Shown: positions 33,709 through 43,152 of the stretch, piece after piece
Layout: the number at the start of each line of letters is the position of its first letter
Position numbering within the stretch: position 1 is the stretch's first letter
Source: Candidatus Fermentithermobacillaceae bacterium
GTDB lineage: Bacteria; Bacillota; Sulfobacillia; Fermentithermobacillales; Fermentithermobacillaceae
NCBI GenBank assembly: GCA_012841375.1
Contig: DUUV01000028.1
Location: forward strand, 130,602-194,601
DNA: 64,000 nucleotides
Direction of reading: 5' to 3'
The notes under the pieces: model-generated
Databases searched by the model: none
The model's input: only the letters and a program-made list of their open reading frames with translations
Told to the model about the DNA's origin: nothing
Position numbers and translations under genes: made by a program

Positions 33709-34998
33709 TTAACCCGGTAGGGCCTCGCATGTATTGGTTCGCGGACGGTACCTGGGCACCGTCGAGCCTGCGTACGGCATCACCCACACGGTGGCGTCCG
33801 ACCCCAGTACCGAGAACGCCCGGTCGAGGGCATCATCCAGCGTGGCGAACGGCAAGAGCCGGCATCGTTCCACTGTGGCCTTGTCCATGGCCGAGACCAG
33901 ATAGACATCTGCCTTCTTCAGCACGCGGGCCACCGCCGCCGCCTTATGAGCGCCCAGGACGAACTTCCGGCGGACCGACTCAATGATCTCGTCAAGCCCC
34001 ATCCCTGTCATGTACCTCTCAAAGTTGGCTTCTCCGAGACCCTCGGGGCACTCGGCCGTGAGGATGATGACCCCTCCGTCACGGACTGCGTACTTCGCGT
34101 TCTCCAGGCCTTTCTGTGCCTGGTACAGGTTCATGTCTTTGGGCCGCCCTCCTGCCGAAGCGATGACGATGTCGGCTTTCTTACGGATCTCCACCCCGTA
34201 AACTGCGTCGGTCACCTTGCGGGCTTCTTCGTGGGCGGCCACAGGATGACCTGCCACCGCCCGTACTATCCTCTTTCCCGGATCGAGCACCACGTTGAGG
34301 ATGAAGTCCAATCCTACCATCCTGCCGGCTTCTTCTATATCTTGGCGGACCGGGTTCTCTTCGTATGAACCGGTCTCCGCGCCGGGTAAGAGCTGCATGG
34401 AGTGATTGGCTTCAACGGTGCGCCTGCTGCAGGCTCCCGGGAGTACGGCTTTTGCTCCTCCCGAGTAGCCGACGAAGTAATGATACTCCACGTTACCGGT
34501 AGCGATAAGCAGGTCGCATTCGGCCACCAACCGGTTGACCTCGACCGGAGTGCCTCTTGACGTAGTCCCCACCTGAACGAAGTCGCCTGACTCGGTGCTG
34601 TCCACGCACCTACAGCGCCGGAAAATGTCTGCGCCCACCAGAGCCTTTTTCTCTTCGGCCGTATGAGACCTGTGGATTCCCATCCCGAACATGATGGTGA
34701 TCCCTGAGTCCTGGACCCCGGCTTTGTTCAGCCTGTCCATGAGCGGCGGCAGGAGCTTGTGTGTGGGCGCTGGCCTCGTGTTGTCGCTGGCCATGATCAC
34801 AACGCTCATCCCGGGTTTGGCCATATCCTCCAGCCGGGGCGATCCGGTGGGATTGTCAAGCGCCCGTTGGATCTCCTCTTCCTCGGAGGGAGGGAGCCGG
34901 GGCTCGGACGGCGTGAGTATGCCGAGCAGGTTTCCGGTAGGGATCTCTACCCTGAGACCGGATGTTCCGTACTTCACCTCTATGGTCGAAGTCGCCAT
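33709..34998 (-). CDS. LarA-family nickel-pincer racemase/epimerase
   Basis: Residues match Lactobacillus plantarum LarA at nearly identical numbering: Asp72 and Arg75 in SDNTRPAP, His109 in GMGIHRSHT, His173 in EYHYFVGYSGG, Lys183 in GGAKAVLPG and His199 in EANHSM. In LarA the Lys carries, and the last His coordinates, the nickel of the pincer nucleotide. The 429-residue length is typical. LarA-family enzymes racemise or epimerise 2-hydroxyacids; the context beside a four-carbon acid kinase suggests a tetronate rather than lactate. No larB, larC or larE is in the window. ATG 34998 follows GGGAGGAG. Confidence 0.9.
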   Translation of the reverse strand: MATSTIEVKYGTSGLRVEIPTGNLLGILTPSEPRLPPSEEEEIQRALDNPTGSPRLEDMAKPGMSVVIMASDNTRPAPTHKLLPPLMDRLNKAGVQDSGITIMFGMGIHRSHTAEEKKALVGADIFRRCRCVDSTESGDFVQVGTTSRGTPVEVNRLVAECDLLIATGNVEYHYFVGYSGGAKAVLPGACSRRTVEANHSMQLLPGAETGSYEENPVRQDIEEAGRMVGLDFILNVVLDPGKRIVRAVAGHPVAAHEEARKVTDAVYGVEIRKKADIVIASAGGRPKDMNLYQAQKGLENAKYAVRDGGVIILTAECPEGLGEANFERYMTGMGLDEIIESVRRKFVLGAHKAAAVARVLKKADVYLVSAMDKATVERCRLLPFATLDDALDRAFSVLGSDATVWVMPYAGSTVPRYRPRTNTCEALPG

Positions 34999-35039
34999 GG
35001 CAGTATCTCCTCCCTCGCTCATGAGCTCTGCTATCTTTG

Positions 35040-36080
35040 TCAAGGTATGAGCAGCATCTTACCCGGGACCTTGTCGGCAATGGCCTTGAACGCCGCCTCA
35101 TAGTCCTTCATGTCATACGTTCCTCCCACGACGGGAGCAAGGTCAATCTTTCCGGACTTCAGCATCTTCTCACACTCAAACCAAGTGTCGTACATCCTCC
35201 GCCCTGTGACTCCAACGAGAGTCGCCTCGCGGTAGATGATGCCGTCCACCAGGTCAAGCTCAACCGGCTTGTCGGGGAGGCCCACCAGGACCATAGTCCC
35301 TCCTATTTTGAGACACTTAAGGCCTCCGGCAATGGCTATGCCGCTGCCCGAGTAGTCAATGACAACGTCGGCCCCGCGACCGTCAGTAGCCTTCATGACC
35401 ACGTCTTCCAGGTCCTCCCGGGCGGAGTTCACCGTGATAGTGGCTCCCATGGTCTTGGCTATCTCCAGCTTGGCGTCGACTATGTCGGAAGAGATGACCT
35501 GGTTGGCGCCCTGAGCCTTGGCTATGCCCGCCGCCATCAGCCCGATAGGCCCACACCCTAGGAGCACAACATCCTTTCCGCCCACCGGCGCCGCCTGGAT
35601 GCCGTGCATGGCCACTCCCATAGGCTCCAAGAGAGCACCTTGCTCGTAGGTGAGGTCGTCGCCGAGTTCCCAAGCGCAGCTCTCGGGAATGGCGATGTAG
35701 TCGGCAAAAGCGCCGGGAACATGCACTCCAATGATCTTCATGCTCTCGCAGACGTGCATGTTGCCGGTAAGGCACTGGTAACACTTACCGCATCCGATAT
35801 GAGTCTCGCCGGCCACCCGCTGACCAACCTTGAAGCGTCTCACTCCAGGGCCCACCGCCACGACTTCCCCTGCGAACTCGTGTCCGAAGACCATGGGAAG
35901 GCTAAGGCGCGTCTGTGCCCAAGGGGTCCATCCGTAAATATGCAGGTCTGTCCCGCAGATGGCGGCGGCCTTGACCCTCACAAGAACCTCCTCTTCGCCC
36001 GGCACGGGTACGGGAAGGTCTTCCACCCAGGTGGCTCCCGGAGCCGGCTCTCTCTTGACTATCCCTCGCATCGTCGTCAT
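35040..36080 (-). CDS. Zinc-dependent alcohol dehydrogenase, L-threonine 3-dehydrogenase-like
   Basis: The medium-chain ADH features are catalytic Zn ligands in AAAICGTDLHIYGW and VFGHEFAGEVV, four structural-Zn cysteines (CGKCYQCLTGNMHVC) and the Rossmann motif LLGCGPIGLMAAG. The CGTDLHIYGWTPWA segment is closest to L-threonine 3-dehydrogenase, so a vicinal hydroxyacid or polyol is a plausible substrate. Length is 346 residues. It lies six bases downstream of pdxA2, with GAGGAGAA before ATG 36080. Confidence 0.9.
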   Translation of the reverse strand: MTTMRGIVKREPAPGATWVEDLPVPVPGEEEVLVRVKAAAICGTDLHIYGWTPWAQTRLSLPMVFGHEFAGEVVAVGPGVRRFKVGQRVAGETHIGCGKCYQCLTGNMHVCESMKIIGVHVPGAFADYIAIPESCAWELGDDLTYEQGALLEPMGVAMHGIQAAPVGGKDVVLLGCGPIGLMAAGIAKAQGANQVISSDIVDAKLEIAKTMGATITVNSAREDLEDVVMKATDGRGADVVIDYSGSGIAIAGGLKCLKIGGTMVLVGLPDKPVELDLVDGIIYREATLVGVTGRRMYDTWFECEKMLKSGKIDLAPVVGGTYDMKDYEAAFKAIADKVPGKMLLIP

Positions 36081-36086
36081 TTCTCC

Positions 36087-37115
36087 TCAACCCCTTCGGT
36101 TATTGGCCATGACGGCCGCTATCTTTATGGCTTCAACCATGCTCTCGGCGTTGGCTGTACCCTTCCCCGCCTTGCCGAAAGCCGTGCCGTGGTCAACGGA
36201 TGTACGGATAATGGGCAATCCCAAGGTCATATTGACCCCCTTGACCGATGCCCACTTGCCGGTCGTTGGGTCGATCTCGAACCCGGCCACCTTGATGGCT
36301 ATGTGCCCTTGATCGTGATACATGGCCACCACGGCGTCGTACTGGCCCCCCCTGGCCTTTACGAACACGGTGTCGGGGGGAATCGGTCCCTCTACTTTGA
36401 GGCCTTTGGCCAGCGCGTCTTCGATGGCCGGGATGATTTCATTGATCTCCTCATCTCCGAAGAGGCCGCCTTCTCCGGCGTGGGGGTTCAGACCCGCCAC
36501 GGCGATCCTTGGCTCGGAAATCCCCATGTCTTTAAGGGCAGAGGCCGTGAGCGTGATGGTCTCCAAGACCCTTTCGCGCTTGCAGAGGTCGCAAGCTCTT
36601 CGAAGAGATACGTGCGTAGAGACGTGAGATACCCTCAGGTTGCCGTGAACGAGCATCATAGCGTAGCGCTTCGTCCCTGTACGGGTGGCGAATATCTCCG
36701 TGTGGCCGGGATGAGGACACCCGGCCGCGTTGATGGCTTCTTTATGGATGGGACCCGTAACCACCGCTTCGACCTGTCCGTCCAGCGCAAGGTCGATCGC
36801 GCGGTTGATATAAGTGTAAGAAGCTTCGCCCGCCTCTTTGCTCACTTTGCCGAACTCCACGGGGCTTAGAGGAAGTCCGCATTCGACAACGTACACCGCC
36901 GGCTCGACTTCTCCAGAGGGCGGCACCGTTACTTCCTTGACCGGCAGATCCGACGCCACGACTCCCGAAATAGTGCGCAAGACCGATGCGCTCCCCACGG
37001 CGACGGGGGTACATGCCTCCCATATCTCGGGGTCGTTCAGGGCCTTCACCGTGATCTCCGGGCCGATGCCTGCCGGGTCTCCTACACTGATAGCGATATT
37101 GGGTTTGGACCTCAT
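36087..37115 (-). CDS. pdxA2: PdxA2-type 4-phospho-D-threonate/erythronate dehydrogenase
   Basis: The PdxA fold is shown by ISVGDPAGIGPEITVKAL, TGPIHKEAINAAGCPHPGHTE (quoted in part; metal-ligand His), YHDQGHIAIKV (second metal His) and a third metal-ligand segment, RTSVDHGTAF. PdxA makes the pyridoxal precursor. When paired with a DUF1537 kinase, PdxA2 oxidatively decarboxylates 4-phospho-D-threonate or 4-phospho-D-erythronate to DHAP. The kinase gene overlaps it by four bases (ATGA), which strongly supports the catabolic assignment. Confidence 0.92.
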   Translation of the reverse strand: MRSKPNIAISVGDPAGIGPEITVKALNDPEIWEACTPVAVGSASVLRTISGVVASDLPVKEVTVPPSGEVEPAVYVVECGLPLSPVEFGKVSKEAGEASYTYINRAIDLALDGQVEAVVTGPIHKEAINAAGCPHPGHTEIFATRTGTKRYAMMLVHGNLRVSHVSTHVSLRRACDLCKRERVLETITLTASALKDMGISEPRIAVAGLNPHAGEGGLFGDEEINEIIPAIEDALAKGLKVEGPIPPDTVFVKARGGQYDAVVAMYHDQGHIAIKVAGFEIDPTTGKWASVKGVNMTLGLPIIRTSVDHGTAFGKAGKGTANAESMVEAIKIAAVMANNRRG

Positions 37116-38497
37116 GATTCCACAACCTTTCCGTTAGTCGACATCCAAGTCAATATCCTGAGGAGAGCGCCGGCGTCGCCGAAACCTCCGGCTTTGGTGA
37201 CGATACCCGTCCCGGCGAACTCTCCGTCGCACGCCCGACCGAACGCGATGCCCGGCAGCACTTCTTTCTCTACCGTCATGCATGTAATCCCCAGCCCGGA
37301 AAGCACAGCCCTTCCGACATCGCCGCCTGACAGCACCATCGACGAGAAGGCCTTCCCGCGCATGACTCTCTGAGCCACAGAGGCGAAGTACGCCTTCACC
37401 CGCCGGGCCATCTCATCGGGCGGCCCGTGTCTCGGGACGTTGTATGATACCACGGCCAAATCCCCGGCTACCTGCCCGCCGGAGGTCAAGGACTCGATCT
37501 CTTCACAGGTCGCGGCGGGGTCCAGGTCATGTGGGGCTTCGATCACCCGGCAGGCCGACGCCCGTTTCGCGTATTCGACTTGGGCGGCCGACGCCGGGTT
37601 GAGGCTACCGAAGAGCACGAGGGTGCGCCCCCTCGCCGGGGCGGGCCCAGAGACAGGCTTCGCTGCCACCGGAACATCCGACGAAGCAGAGGTGATATCT
37701 CGAGTTGAAGCCCACCCGGAAGCAGAAACCGGCTCCGAGGGAGGAGCCGAAATGAAAGCAGAAATGGTCCGGGCCAACGCCCTGGCCAGCCCAGCCGACC
37801 CGGCCCAGATAAGGCGACGGCCGAGCGACAAAGCCGAACGAACTACGAGGACCAGGTCTTCATCGGTGAGAGCGTCTCCTATGATGACCGGTTTTCCGGC
37901 CGCGATGAGCCGCTTGATCTCGGCCCTGATGCTCTCCTCTCCCTGTTCAAGGACGGAGAAGCACACGTTGCCCACCTTGTCACGCCACTTGGTGAAAACA
38001 GAATCCACGCGCGAGCTCCTGACGGGCGCAAGAGTGTCACGCCCGGCGAAGGTCTGGGAGAGCGGAACCCCCTGAACCAGAACATAGCCTCCGCTGACGG
38101 TGCGGCCGTTGGACGGGAACGCAGGCGAGAGGATCACGGGTGTGGATGGACCGGCCCCGGCAACGTCACAGAGGGCGATGAGTTCGGCCTCGATGTTGCC
38201 CCGAAGGGTGGAGTCGATCTTCTTGAAAATCGTTTGTGCTGGGAACACCGGGAAGACCTGTGAAAGAACGCTCCTCACGGCTTCATCCGCGCCGGCCGGG
38301 TCTGTATTCCGCGATTCGGTTGACACCGCGACAACCCTGGTCCCTTGGGCGATAGGTGAAGGACACGCCAATTCTCCGGGCTCAAGGAGTGTAACGGTCT
38401 CGAGACCCGTCTCCGCGAACTGCACCGCCGCGTCGTTGGCCCCGGTCAAGTCATCGGCAACTATAAGAACTTTTCCATCTTCAAAGAACTGAAACAT
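37112..38497 (-). CDS. DUF1537 four-carbon acid sugar kinase (DtnK/DenK/OtnK family)
   Basis: The N-terminal VLIVADDLTGANDAAVQFAE is the DUF1537 substrate-domain signature, and IFKKIDSTLRGNIEAEL supplies the acid-sugar site. The C-terminal nucleotide-binding domain has the glycine-rich MVLSGGDVGRAVLSGLG. The family phosphorylates D-threonate, D-erythronate or 3-oxo-tetronate at C4. ATG 38497 is chosen for its GGGAGGAAT site; it lies about 40 bases from the predicted sigma-54 start. It leads an operon of six genes and overlaps pdxA2 by four bases. D-threonate is the likely substrate. Confidence 0.9.
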   Translation of the reverse strand: MFQFFEDGKVLIVADDLTGANDAAVQFAETGLETVTLLEPGELACPSPIAQGTRVVAVSTESRNTDPAGADEAVRSVLSQVFPVFPAQTIFKKIDSTLRGNIEAELIALCDVAGAGPSTPVILSPAFPSNGRTVSGGYVLVQGVPLSQTFAGRDTLAPVRSSRVDSVFTKWRDKVGNVCFSVLEQGEESIRAEIKRLIAAGKPVIIGDALTDEDLVLVVRSALSLGRRLIWAGSAGLARALARTISAFISAPPSEPVSASGWASTRDITSASSDVPVAAKPVSGPAPARGRTLVLFGSLNPASAAQVEYAKRASACRVIEAPHDLDPAATCEEIESLTSGGQVAGDLAVVSYNVPRHGPPDEMARRVKAYFASVAQRVMRGKAFSSMVLSGGDVGRAVLSGLGITCMTVEKEVLPGIAFGRACDGEFAGTGIVTKAGGFGDAGALLRILTWMSTNGKVVES

Positions 38498-38547
38498 AAT
38501 GATTCCTCCCGGCGCGCTTTGTTGCGCCTGCTCCACCCTGCTCAACA

Positions 38548-38563
38548 AGCAAAAAACATGCCG
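38548..38563 (-). promoter_or_regulatory. Sigma-54 promoter of the tetronate operon
   Basis: The minus strand reads CGGCATGTTTTTTGCT, which fits TGGCACG-N4-TTGCW with invariant GG (38561-38562) and GC (38549-38550) at exact spacing; deviations are C for T at the first base and T for C at the sixth. It sits between the PrpR-type activator gene and the DUF1537 kinase, about 50 bases before the kinase ATG. Confidence 0.75.
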
Positions 38564-38596
38564 GACACCGGGGAGACGCTCAAGGTCCTAATAGAA

Positions 38597-40522
38597 TCAG
38601 GAGTTCTCCCGCTTAAGGTGCCGCCACAGAGTGCTCCTGTGAATACCGAGTACCCGTGCCGCCTTCGTCATAGAGCCGCCGCTTTGGGCCAGGGCATCCT
38701 CAATGTCTCGCATGGTAATCTCCCTCCGCCCGCTCACCCGCGGCATGCCGCCATTCTTCCCGCAGAAGGGCGCGCCGGTGAAGGCGTCGTCGTTGGTGGC
38801 GTATCTCCGGTCAGGCCTCAACACCCTGTCGATCCTCTCCGGGGTAAGCATCTGACCTGCATACACGGCCAGACACCTCTGCACGACATTCTGGACTTCG
38901 CGGATATTGCCGGGCCACGTATACTCTGAGAGGTACGTGACCGCATCCGGCGAGAGAGTGACGGGGGCCAATTTCAGTTCCCGCGAGAAGCGACCGACGA
39001 AATGCTTGAAGAGTGGCTCTACGTCCTCGGGTCTCGCCCGGAGGGGAGGTATGTTTATCCTCAGAACGTCCAGACGGAAGAACAGGTCTTCTCTGAACTC
39101 ACCTTTTCTGACCATCCCCACCAAGTCCTTGTTGCTGGCCGCAAGGATGCGCACGTCTATGGGAATAACTCTTTCTCCACCGACCCTGCGCACCTGTCGC
39201 TCCTGCAACACACGCAACAACTTCCCTTGAAGGCGGGGAGAGAGCTCGCTTATCTCATCCAGAAGGAGCGTGCCTTTGTGGGCCATCTCAAACAAACCCG
39301 GCTTTCCTTCTTTTGTCGCGCCGGTGAACGCTCCTCCCACATACCCGAAGAGCTCGCTTTCCAGCAGGGTCTCGGGGAGAGCCGCGCAATTGAGCGCCAC
39401 ATAAGGTCCGTTGCGCCTGGCTGACGCGTTGTGAATGGCCTGGGCGTAGACTTCCTTGCCCGAACCGGATTCGCCCAATATGAGTACGGTGGCGTCGACC
39501 GCGGCGAACGCCTGGGCGCTCGCCACCGTGCGCCTCAGCACCTGTGACGAACCTATGATATCCGAAAGCCTCTTATTGGCCACGTGGCCGAGAGAGCGCA
39601 GGTTACCCCTGACCTTATGCTCAAGGGCTTCCACCCTGACCGCATCTCTTAAGCTGACCAAGACGCCGGGCGCGCCCTTCTCGGAGCTGACCGGGCTCAC
39701 TGAAGCGACAACCTGGGCACCTGACGGTAACCTGATGACAGTGTCAGTTGCCGTGCCGTCTGTCAAGCTCGTCCGGATGGCTTCTTGAAGGGCCTCTACC
39801 TTCAGATCTCTGCCCCGGGTGACGTTGTGAGCCTGGAGCATGGCCTCCGCCCGCGAGTTCCAGAGCTCGGCGACTCCGGTGGCATCGGTCAGGATGACGC
39901 CGTCTTCCATCGAGTCAAGGACGGCGTGGAGCCTCTGATGCTTCTCTCTCTCAAGCTGCTGGATTCTGGCGATCCGCGAGGCTTCTCTAAGAGCGTAGGC
40001 AACTGCCGCCCGTCCTGACCGGATGAGCACAGACGGATACCCGTACTCTTGGGCGATTTCATGGGTTATGGCCCCTCCGACAAAACACACATCGTTACCC
40101 GCCGCCTGGCGTCTTATGACTTGCCGCACGTCAACGTCGTTTGTTATGGGAGTGACGGTGAGTTCGACGCCCAAGAACTCCATCACGTCATCAATGCCTT
40201 CAATCATGCTGGGAAAAGCTATGACGGATACCGTCGTGGCCATCTCCCGCGCCCGGCCGATGGCCCGTATCACGTCGTAAGCCGTTACGGGAATGTCTAC
40301 AATAGGAACTCCCGACAGCCAGTCGGGTTGTTCCTGCTTCAGATGATTGGTGGTGCCGCCTCTCGTGAGAAGCACTGTTGCCCCCCAGCTCACCAAGCGG
40401 TTCCCAAGCTCCAGGGCGTCCGTGACCCGCGAAGGCAGGACTTCGATCTCTTCAGGGATCTCGCCGCGGAGGTCGGCAACAATATCCTCTATCTCTCGGT
40501 AAGCCGCAAGCACACCGATCAT
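38597..40522 (-). CDS. PrpR-type sigma-54-dependent transcriptional activator
   Basis: The 641 residues comprise a PrpR_N sensor (1-190; [26 protein letters not shown]), a PAS domain (about 200-300), an AAA+ module and a Fis-type HTH at the C-terminus ([19 protein letters not shown]). The AAA+ module has Walker A GESGSGKE near 350, the sigma-54-contact loop GAFTGA at 397-402 and Walker B LLLDE near 420. PrpR_N domains bind small organic acids or their derivatives. The gene lies between the Liv importer and the sigma-54 promoter of the tetronate operon and is the natural activator of both catabolic operons here. SD AAAGGAGGG precedes ATG 40522. Confidence 0.94.
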   Translation of the reverse strand: MIGVLAAYREIEDIVADLRGEIPEEIEVLPSRVTDALELGNRLVSWGATVLLTRGGTTNHLKQEQPDWLSGVPIVDIPVTAYDVIRAIGRAREMATTVSVIAFPSMIEGIDDVMEFLGVELTVTPITNDVDVRQVIRRQAAGNDVCFVGGAITHEIAQEYGYPSVLIRSGRAAVAYALREASRIARIQQLEREKHQRLHAVLDSMEDGVILTDATGVAELWNSRAEAMLQAHNVTRGRDLKVEALQEAIRTSLTDGTATDTVIRLPSGAQVVASVSPVSSEKGAPGVLVSLRDAVRVEALEHKVRGNLRSLGHVANKRLSDIIGSSQVLRRTVASAQAFAAVDATVLILGESGSGKEVYAQAIHNASARRNGPYVALNCAALPETLLESELFGYVGGAFTGATKEGKPGLFEMAHKGTLLLDEISELSPRLQGKLLRVLQERQVRRVGGERVIPIDVRILAASNKDLVGMVRKGEFREDLFFRLDVLRINIPPLRARPEDVEPLFKHFVGRFSRELKLAPVTLSPDAVTYLSEYTWPGNIREVQNVVQRCLAVYAGQMLTPERIDRVLRPDRRYATNDDAFTGAPFCGKNGGMPRVSGRREITMRDIEDALAQSGGSMTKAARVLGIHRSTLWRHLKRENS

Positions 40523-40712
40523 CCGCTACACCCTCCTTTGACATGGCTAACAGGAAACACGCATGTAAAGCGTGCCTTTAAGGATTCGACATCGATGCGC
40601 TCGACTCCTCCGGCATCCGATGACTTTCCCCCTGCTTAAGCCCAAGAATATAGCACCTGACCCGCGGGCATCGGCTTGTTCAGCGCTGCATGGCCCCACT
40701 CTAGTTTGAGGC

Positions 40713-41420
40713 CTATATGCCGAGATACGCCTTCTGAATGGCGTCCGATTGTAGCAACTCCTTACCTGTTCCTTCAGTCACTACCCGGCCGGTCTGCAAC
40801 ACGTAGGCGCGATCGGCCAGTTCCAGAGCCTCGTGAACGTGCTGCTCAACCAATAGGATGGTTATCCCTTGCTTCTCATTGATCTCCTTGAGGGTCTCAA
40901 AGATCTCGTCCACCAGCTTGGGAGCGATACCAAGAGAAGGCTCGTCCAGCATGAGAAGCTTGGGTTTCAGCATGAGAGCCCTGGCGATGGCCAACATCTG
41001 TTGTTCGCCTCCGGAGAGGGTTCCCGCCAGCTGCCCCAGACGTTTCTTCAGGATCGGGAACACCTCATATACCTTCTCAAGCACTTCCTCCCGATCTGCC
41101 TGGGACTTTCTTGTAAAGGCTCCCAGAGTCAAGTTGTCCTTTATGCTCTGCCTGTTGAAGAGACGCCGTCCCTCGGGTACGTGGGCGATGCCTCTCAACA
41201 CCACTTCGTGAGGGCGGAGGGCGGTGAGCTCCTCGCCGTTCATTCTTATCGACCCTTGCGTCGGACGCAAGAGAGAGGAGACCGTCCTCAAGACGGTGGA
41301 CTTCCCGGCTCCGTTGGAACCGACAATGGAGACGATCTCCCCTTCTTCCACACGGAAAGACACACCGTAGAGGGCCGGGACGCCATCGTATGAGACGTGG
41401 ATGTTGTTAACTTCTAGCAA
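40713..41420 (-). CDS. livF: Branched-chain amino acid-type ABC transporter ATP-binding protein LivF
   Basis: Walker A GSNGAGKST, signature LSGGEQQMLAIARAL and Walker B KLLMLDEPSLGIAP identify the LivF-type ATPase, which energises import across the membrane. TTG 41420 is the start, five bases after GGGAGGGAA; this overlaps the end of livG by 14 bases. The substrate of the importer is not defined by sequence: Liv-type systems also carry amides and short organic acids. Confidence 0.95.
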   Translation of the reverse strand: MLEVNNIHVSYDGVPALYGVSFRVEEGEIVSIVGSNGAGKSTVLRTVSSLLRPTQGSIRMNGEELTALRPHEVVLRGIAHVPEGRRLFNRQSIKDNLTLGAFTRKSQADREEVLEKVYEVFPILKKRLGQLAGTLSGGEQQMLAIARALMLKPKLLMLDEPSLGIAPKLVDEIFETLKEINEKQGITILLVEQHVHEALELADRAYVLQTGRVVTEGTGKELLQSDAIQKAYLGI

Positions 41421-42135
41421 CGTACTTCCCTCCCAGGTATGCCTTGATGACCTCAGGATCCGCCGATACGGCTTTAGGCTCTCCTTCGGCAATCTTCTTT
41501 CCCGAGTTCAAGACCACGATCCGGTCGGAGATAGGCATGATTACCTCCATCACGTGCTCTACCATGAGGATTGTGATACCCTCACGGCTTATGGCCCTTA
41601 TGCAGTCAACGGCGGCCTGACACTCGGTGGGGTTGAGCCCCGCCATGGCCTCGTCAAGCATGAGGAGGGTCGGCCTAGTCGCAAGCGCCCGGGCCATCTC
41701 AAGCCTCTTCTTGTCCGCGATGGTCAGGGCCGAGGCGAGATAGTCCTTCTTTGGATAAAGGCCCGTGAACTTGAGCACTTCAAGGGCCCTTTCGCGCGCG
41801 TCGGCGTCGCTCTGGCTCCTCAAGTATGACCCGACCATAACGTTGTCGAGCACGGTCATGCCTTTGAAAACCCGCACTATCTGAAACGTCCTGGCGATCC
41901 CCGCCTGGCAGGCTTGTTCAGGGTTGTAACGCGTAATGTCCTCTCCCCGGAATAGGATCTTGCCCTGCTCCGGGTTGTAAACCCCGGCGATGGAGTTGAA
42001 AAGCGTGGTCTTGCCTGCACCGTTAGGGCCGATGAGACCCACGATCTCGCCTTCGTTGACGGACATGGTTACATCGTCGTTAGCTACCAAGCCGCCGAAC
42101 CGCTTAGTTAGGTTGGTTACCTCAAGCAGCGCCAT
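41407..42135 (-). CDS. livG: Branched-chain amino acid-type ABC transporter ATP-binding protein LivG
   Basis: The 242-residue ATPase has Walker A GPNGAGKTT, ARTFQIVRVFKGMTVLDNVM typical of LivG, Walker B TLLMLDEAMAGLNPTE and the C-terminal IKAYLGG motif of Liv ATPases. The canonical LSGGQ signature is degenerate (YLASALTIADKKRLEMARAL). It lies three bases after livM, with GAAGGAA before ATG 42135. Confidence 0.95.
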   Translation of the reverse strand: MALLEVTNLTKRFGGLVANDDVTMSVNEGEIVGLIGPNGAGKTTLFNSIAGVYNPEQGKILFRGEDITRYNPEQACQAGIARTFQIVRVFKGMTVLDNVMVGSYLRSQSDADARERALEVLKFTGLYPKKDYLASALTIADKKRLEMARALATRPTLLMLDEAMAGLNPTECQAAVDCIRAISREGITILMVEHVMEVIMPISDRIVVLNSGKKIAEGEPKAVSADPEVIKAYLGGKYVARS

Positions 42136-42138
42136 AGG

Positions 42139-43125
42139 CTATTCCTTCCTCGCTTTCAACTTGCCGAGCATGCCCATCAACCCCGTGGGTTGGAACACGG
42201 CGAATACGATTACCAAGAGTCCGTAAATCATTAGGTCTACAGCCTGGCCTGTCCCGCCCAGGGTGACACGGGTCGCTTCGGAAATCCCTATGAGAGCCAT
42301 CGCCCCCAAGACCGGTCCCCACAGAGTCCCCAGGCCTCCCAGCACGGCCATGAGACACATGCTGACGGATACAGGTTGAGCCAGCACACTGGCAGGGTCG
42401 ATAAACATGACGTACTGCGCATAGAACGTACCCGCCACCGACGTGAACAGCGCGCTCAACATGAACGCGATGAGCTTGTATCGCGCCGGATTTACGCCAA
42501 GAGCTCGGGCACCGTCCTCATCCTCTCTGATCGCCCGGAAGTAATACCCGAGCTTGGAGCGCTCAACTCTGTACACCACGAAGAGCGCTACCGCGAGAAA
42601 AGTGAGGATAGTGTAATAATAGGGAGCTTTATTGGTGCCGTGAAACTGGAAGTTAAGCAGGGAAGCGTCCCTTATGGGGATCGTCACCCCTACCGCCCCT
42701 CCCAGTCTTCTGGTATTGACGACGATGGCCGAAACGATTTCAGCCATGGCGATGCAGGCGATGGTGAAGTAGTATCCTCTCAGCCGGAATGTGGTGTATC
42801 CTAGCACCACCGCTGCTATCATCGAAAGAATCGTGCCGGCCAGCATGCCGATCCAAGGGTTCACACCAAAATCCCTCAAGAGCAACGACGAGGTGTAAGC
42901 CCCTATCCCGAAGAAGACCGTGTTTCCCAAAGCCACCTGACCGGTGTAACCTCCGGTGATGTTCCAGGCCACGGCCATGAGGGCGTTCATGCAAATGAGG
43001 ACACCCACGTGCTGTGGATAGGGAAGGCTGAACACCTTGGGATAGGCCAAGGCGATGACGGCTGCCGCCACCGGCAACAACGTCCGGGTCCAGTTACGAC
43101 CTGGATGCGCCTCTTCATGTTTCAT
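42139..43125 (-). CDS. livM: Branched-chain amino acid-type ABC transporter permease LivM
   Basis: The 328-residue polytopic membrane protein has the LivM-type segments NITGGYTGQVALGNTVFFGI, RDFGVNPWIGMLAG and the cytoplasmic EAA-like loop AIREDEDGARALGVNPARYKL. It forms the heteromeric channel with LivH. GGAAGGTG precedes ATG 43125. Confidence 0.95.
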   Translation of the reverse strand: MKHEEAHPGRNWTRTLLPVAAAVIALAYPKVFSLPYPQHVGVLICMNALMAVAWNITGGYTGQVALGNTVFFGIGAYTSSLLLRDFGVNPWIGMLAGTILSMIAAVVLGYTTFRLRGYYFTIACIAMAEIVSAIVVNTRRLGGAVGVTIPIRDASLLNFQFHGTNKAPYYYTILTFLAVALFVVYRVERSKLGYYFRAIREDEDGARALGVNPARYKLIAFMLSALFTSVAGTFYAQYVMFIDPASVLAQPVSVSMCLMAVLGGLGTLWGPVLGAMALIGISEATRVTLGGTGQAVDLMIYGLLVIVFAVFQPTGLMGMLGKLKARKE

Positions 43126-43152
43126 GTGTCAACAACACCTTCCGACGATGCT

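Noticed and set aside
35604-36869. 421-codon open frame on the plus strand opposite pdxA2 and the ADH
   Set aside because: Both opposite-strand genes have complete catalytic motifs; the frame has low-complexity His/Arg/Gly content and no ribosome binding site.
38519-38526. TGTTGCGC near the kinase start as a member of the GTTGC/GCAAC site family
   Set aside because: It is a single half site downstream of the promoter without a partner arm at the right spacing.
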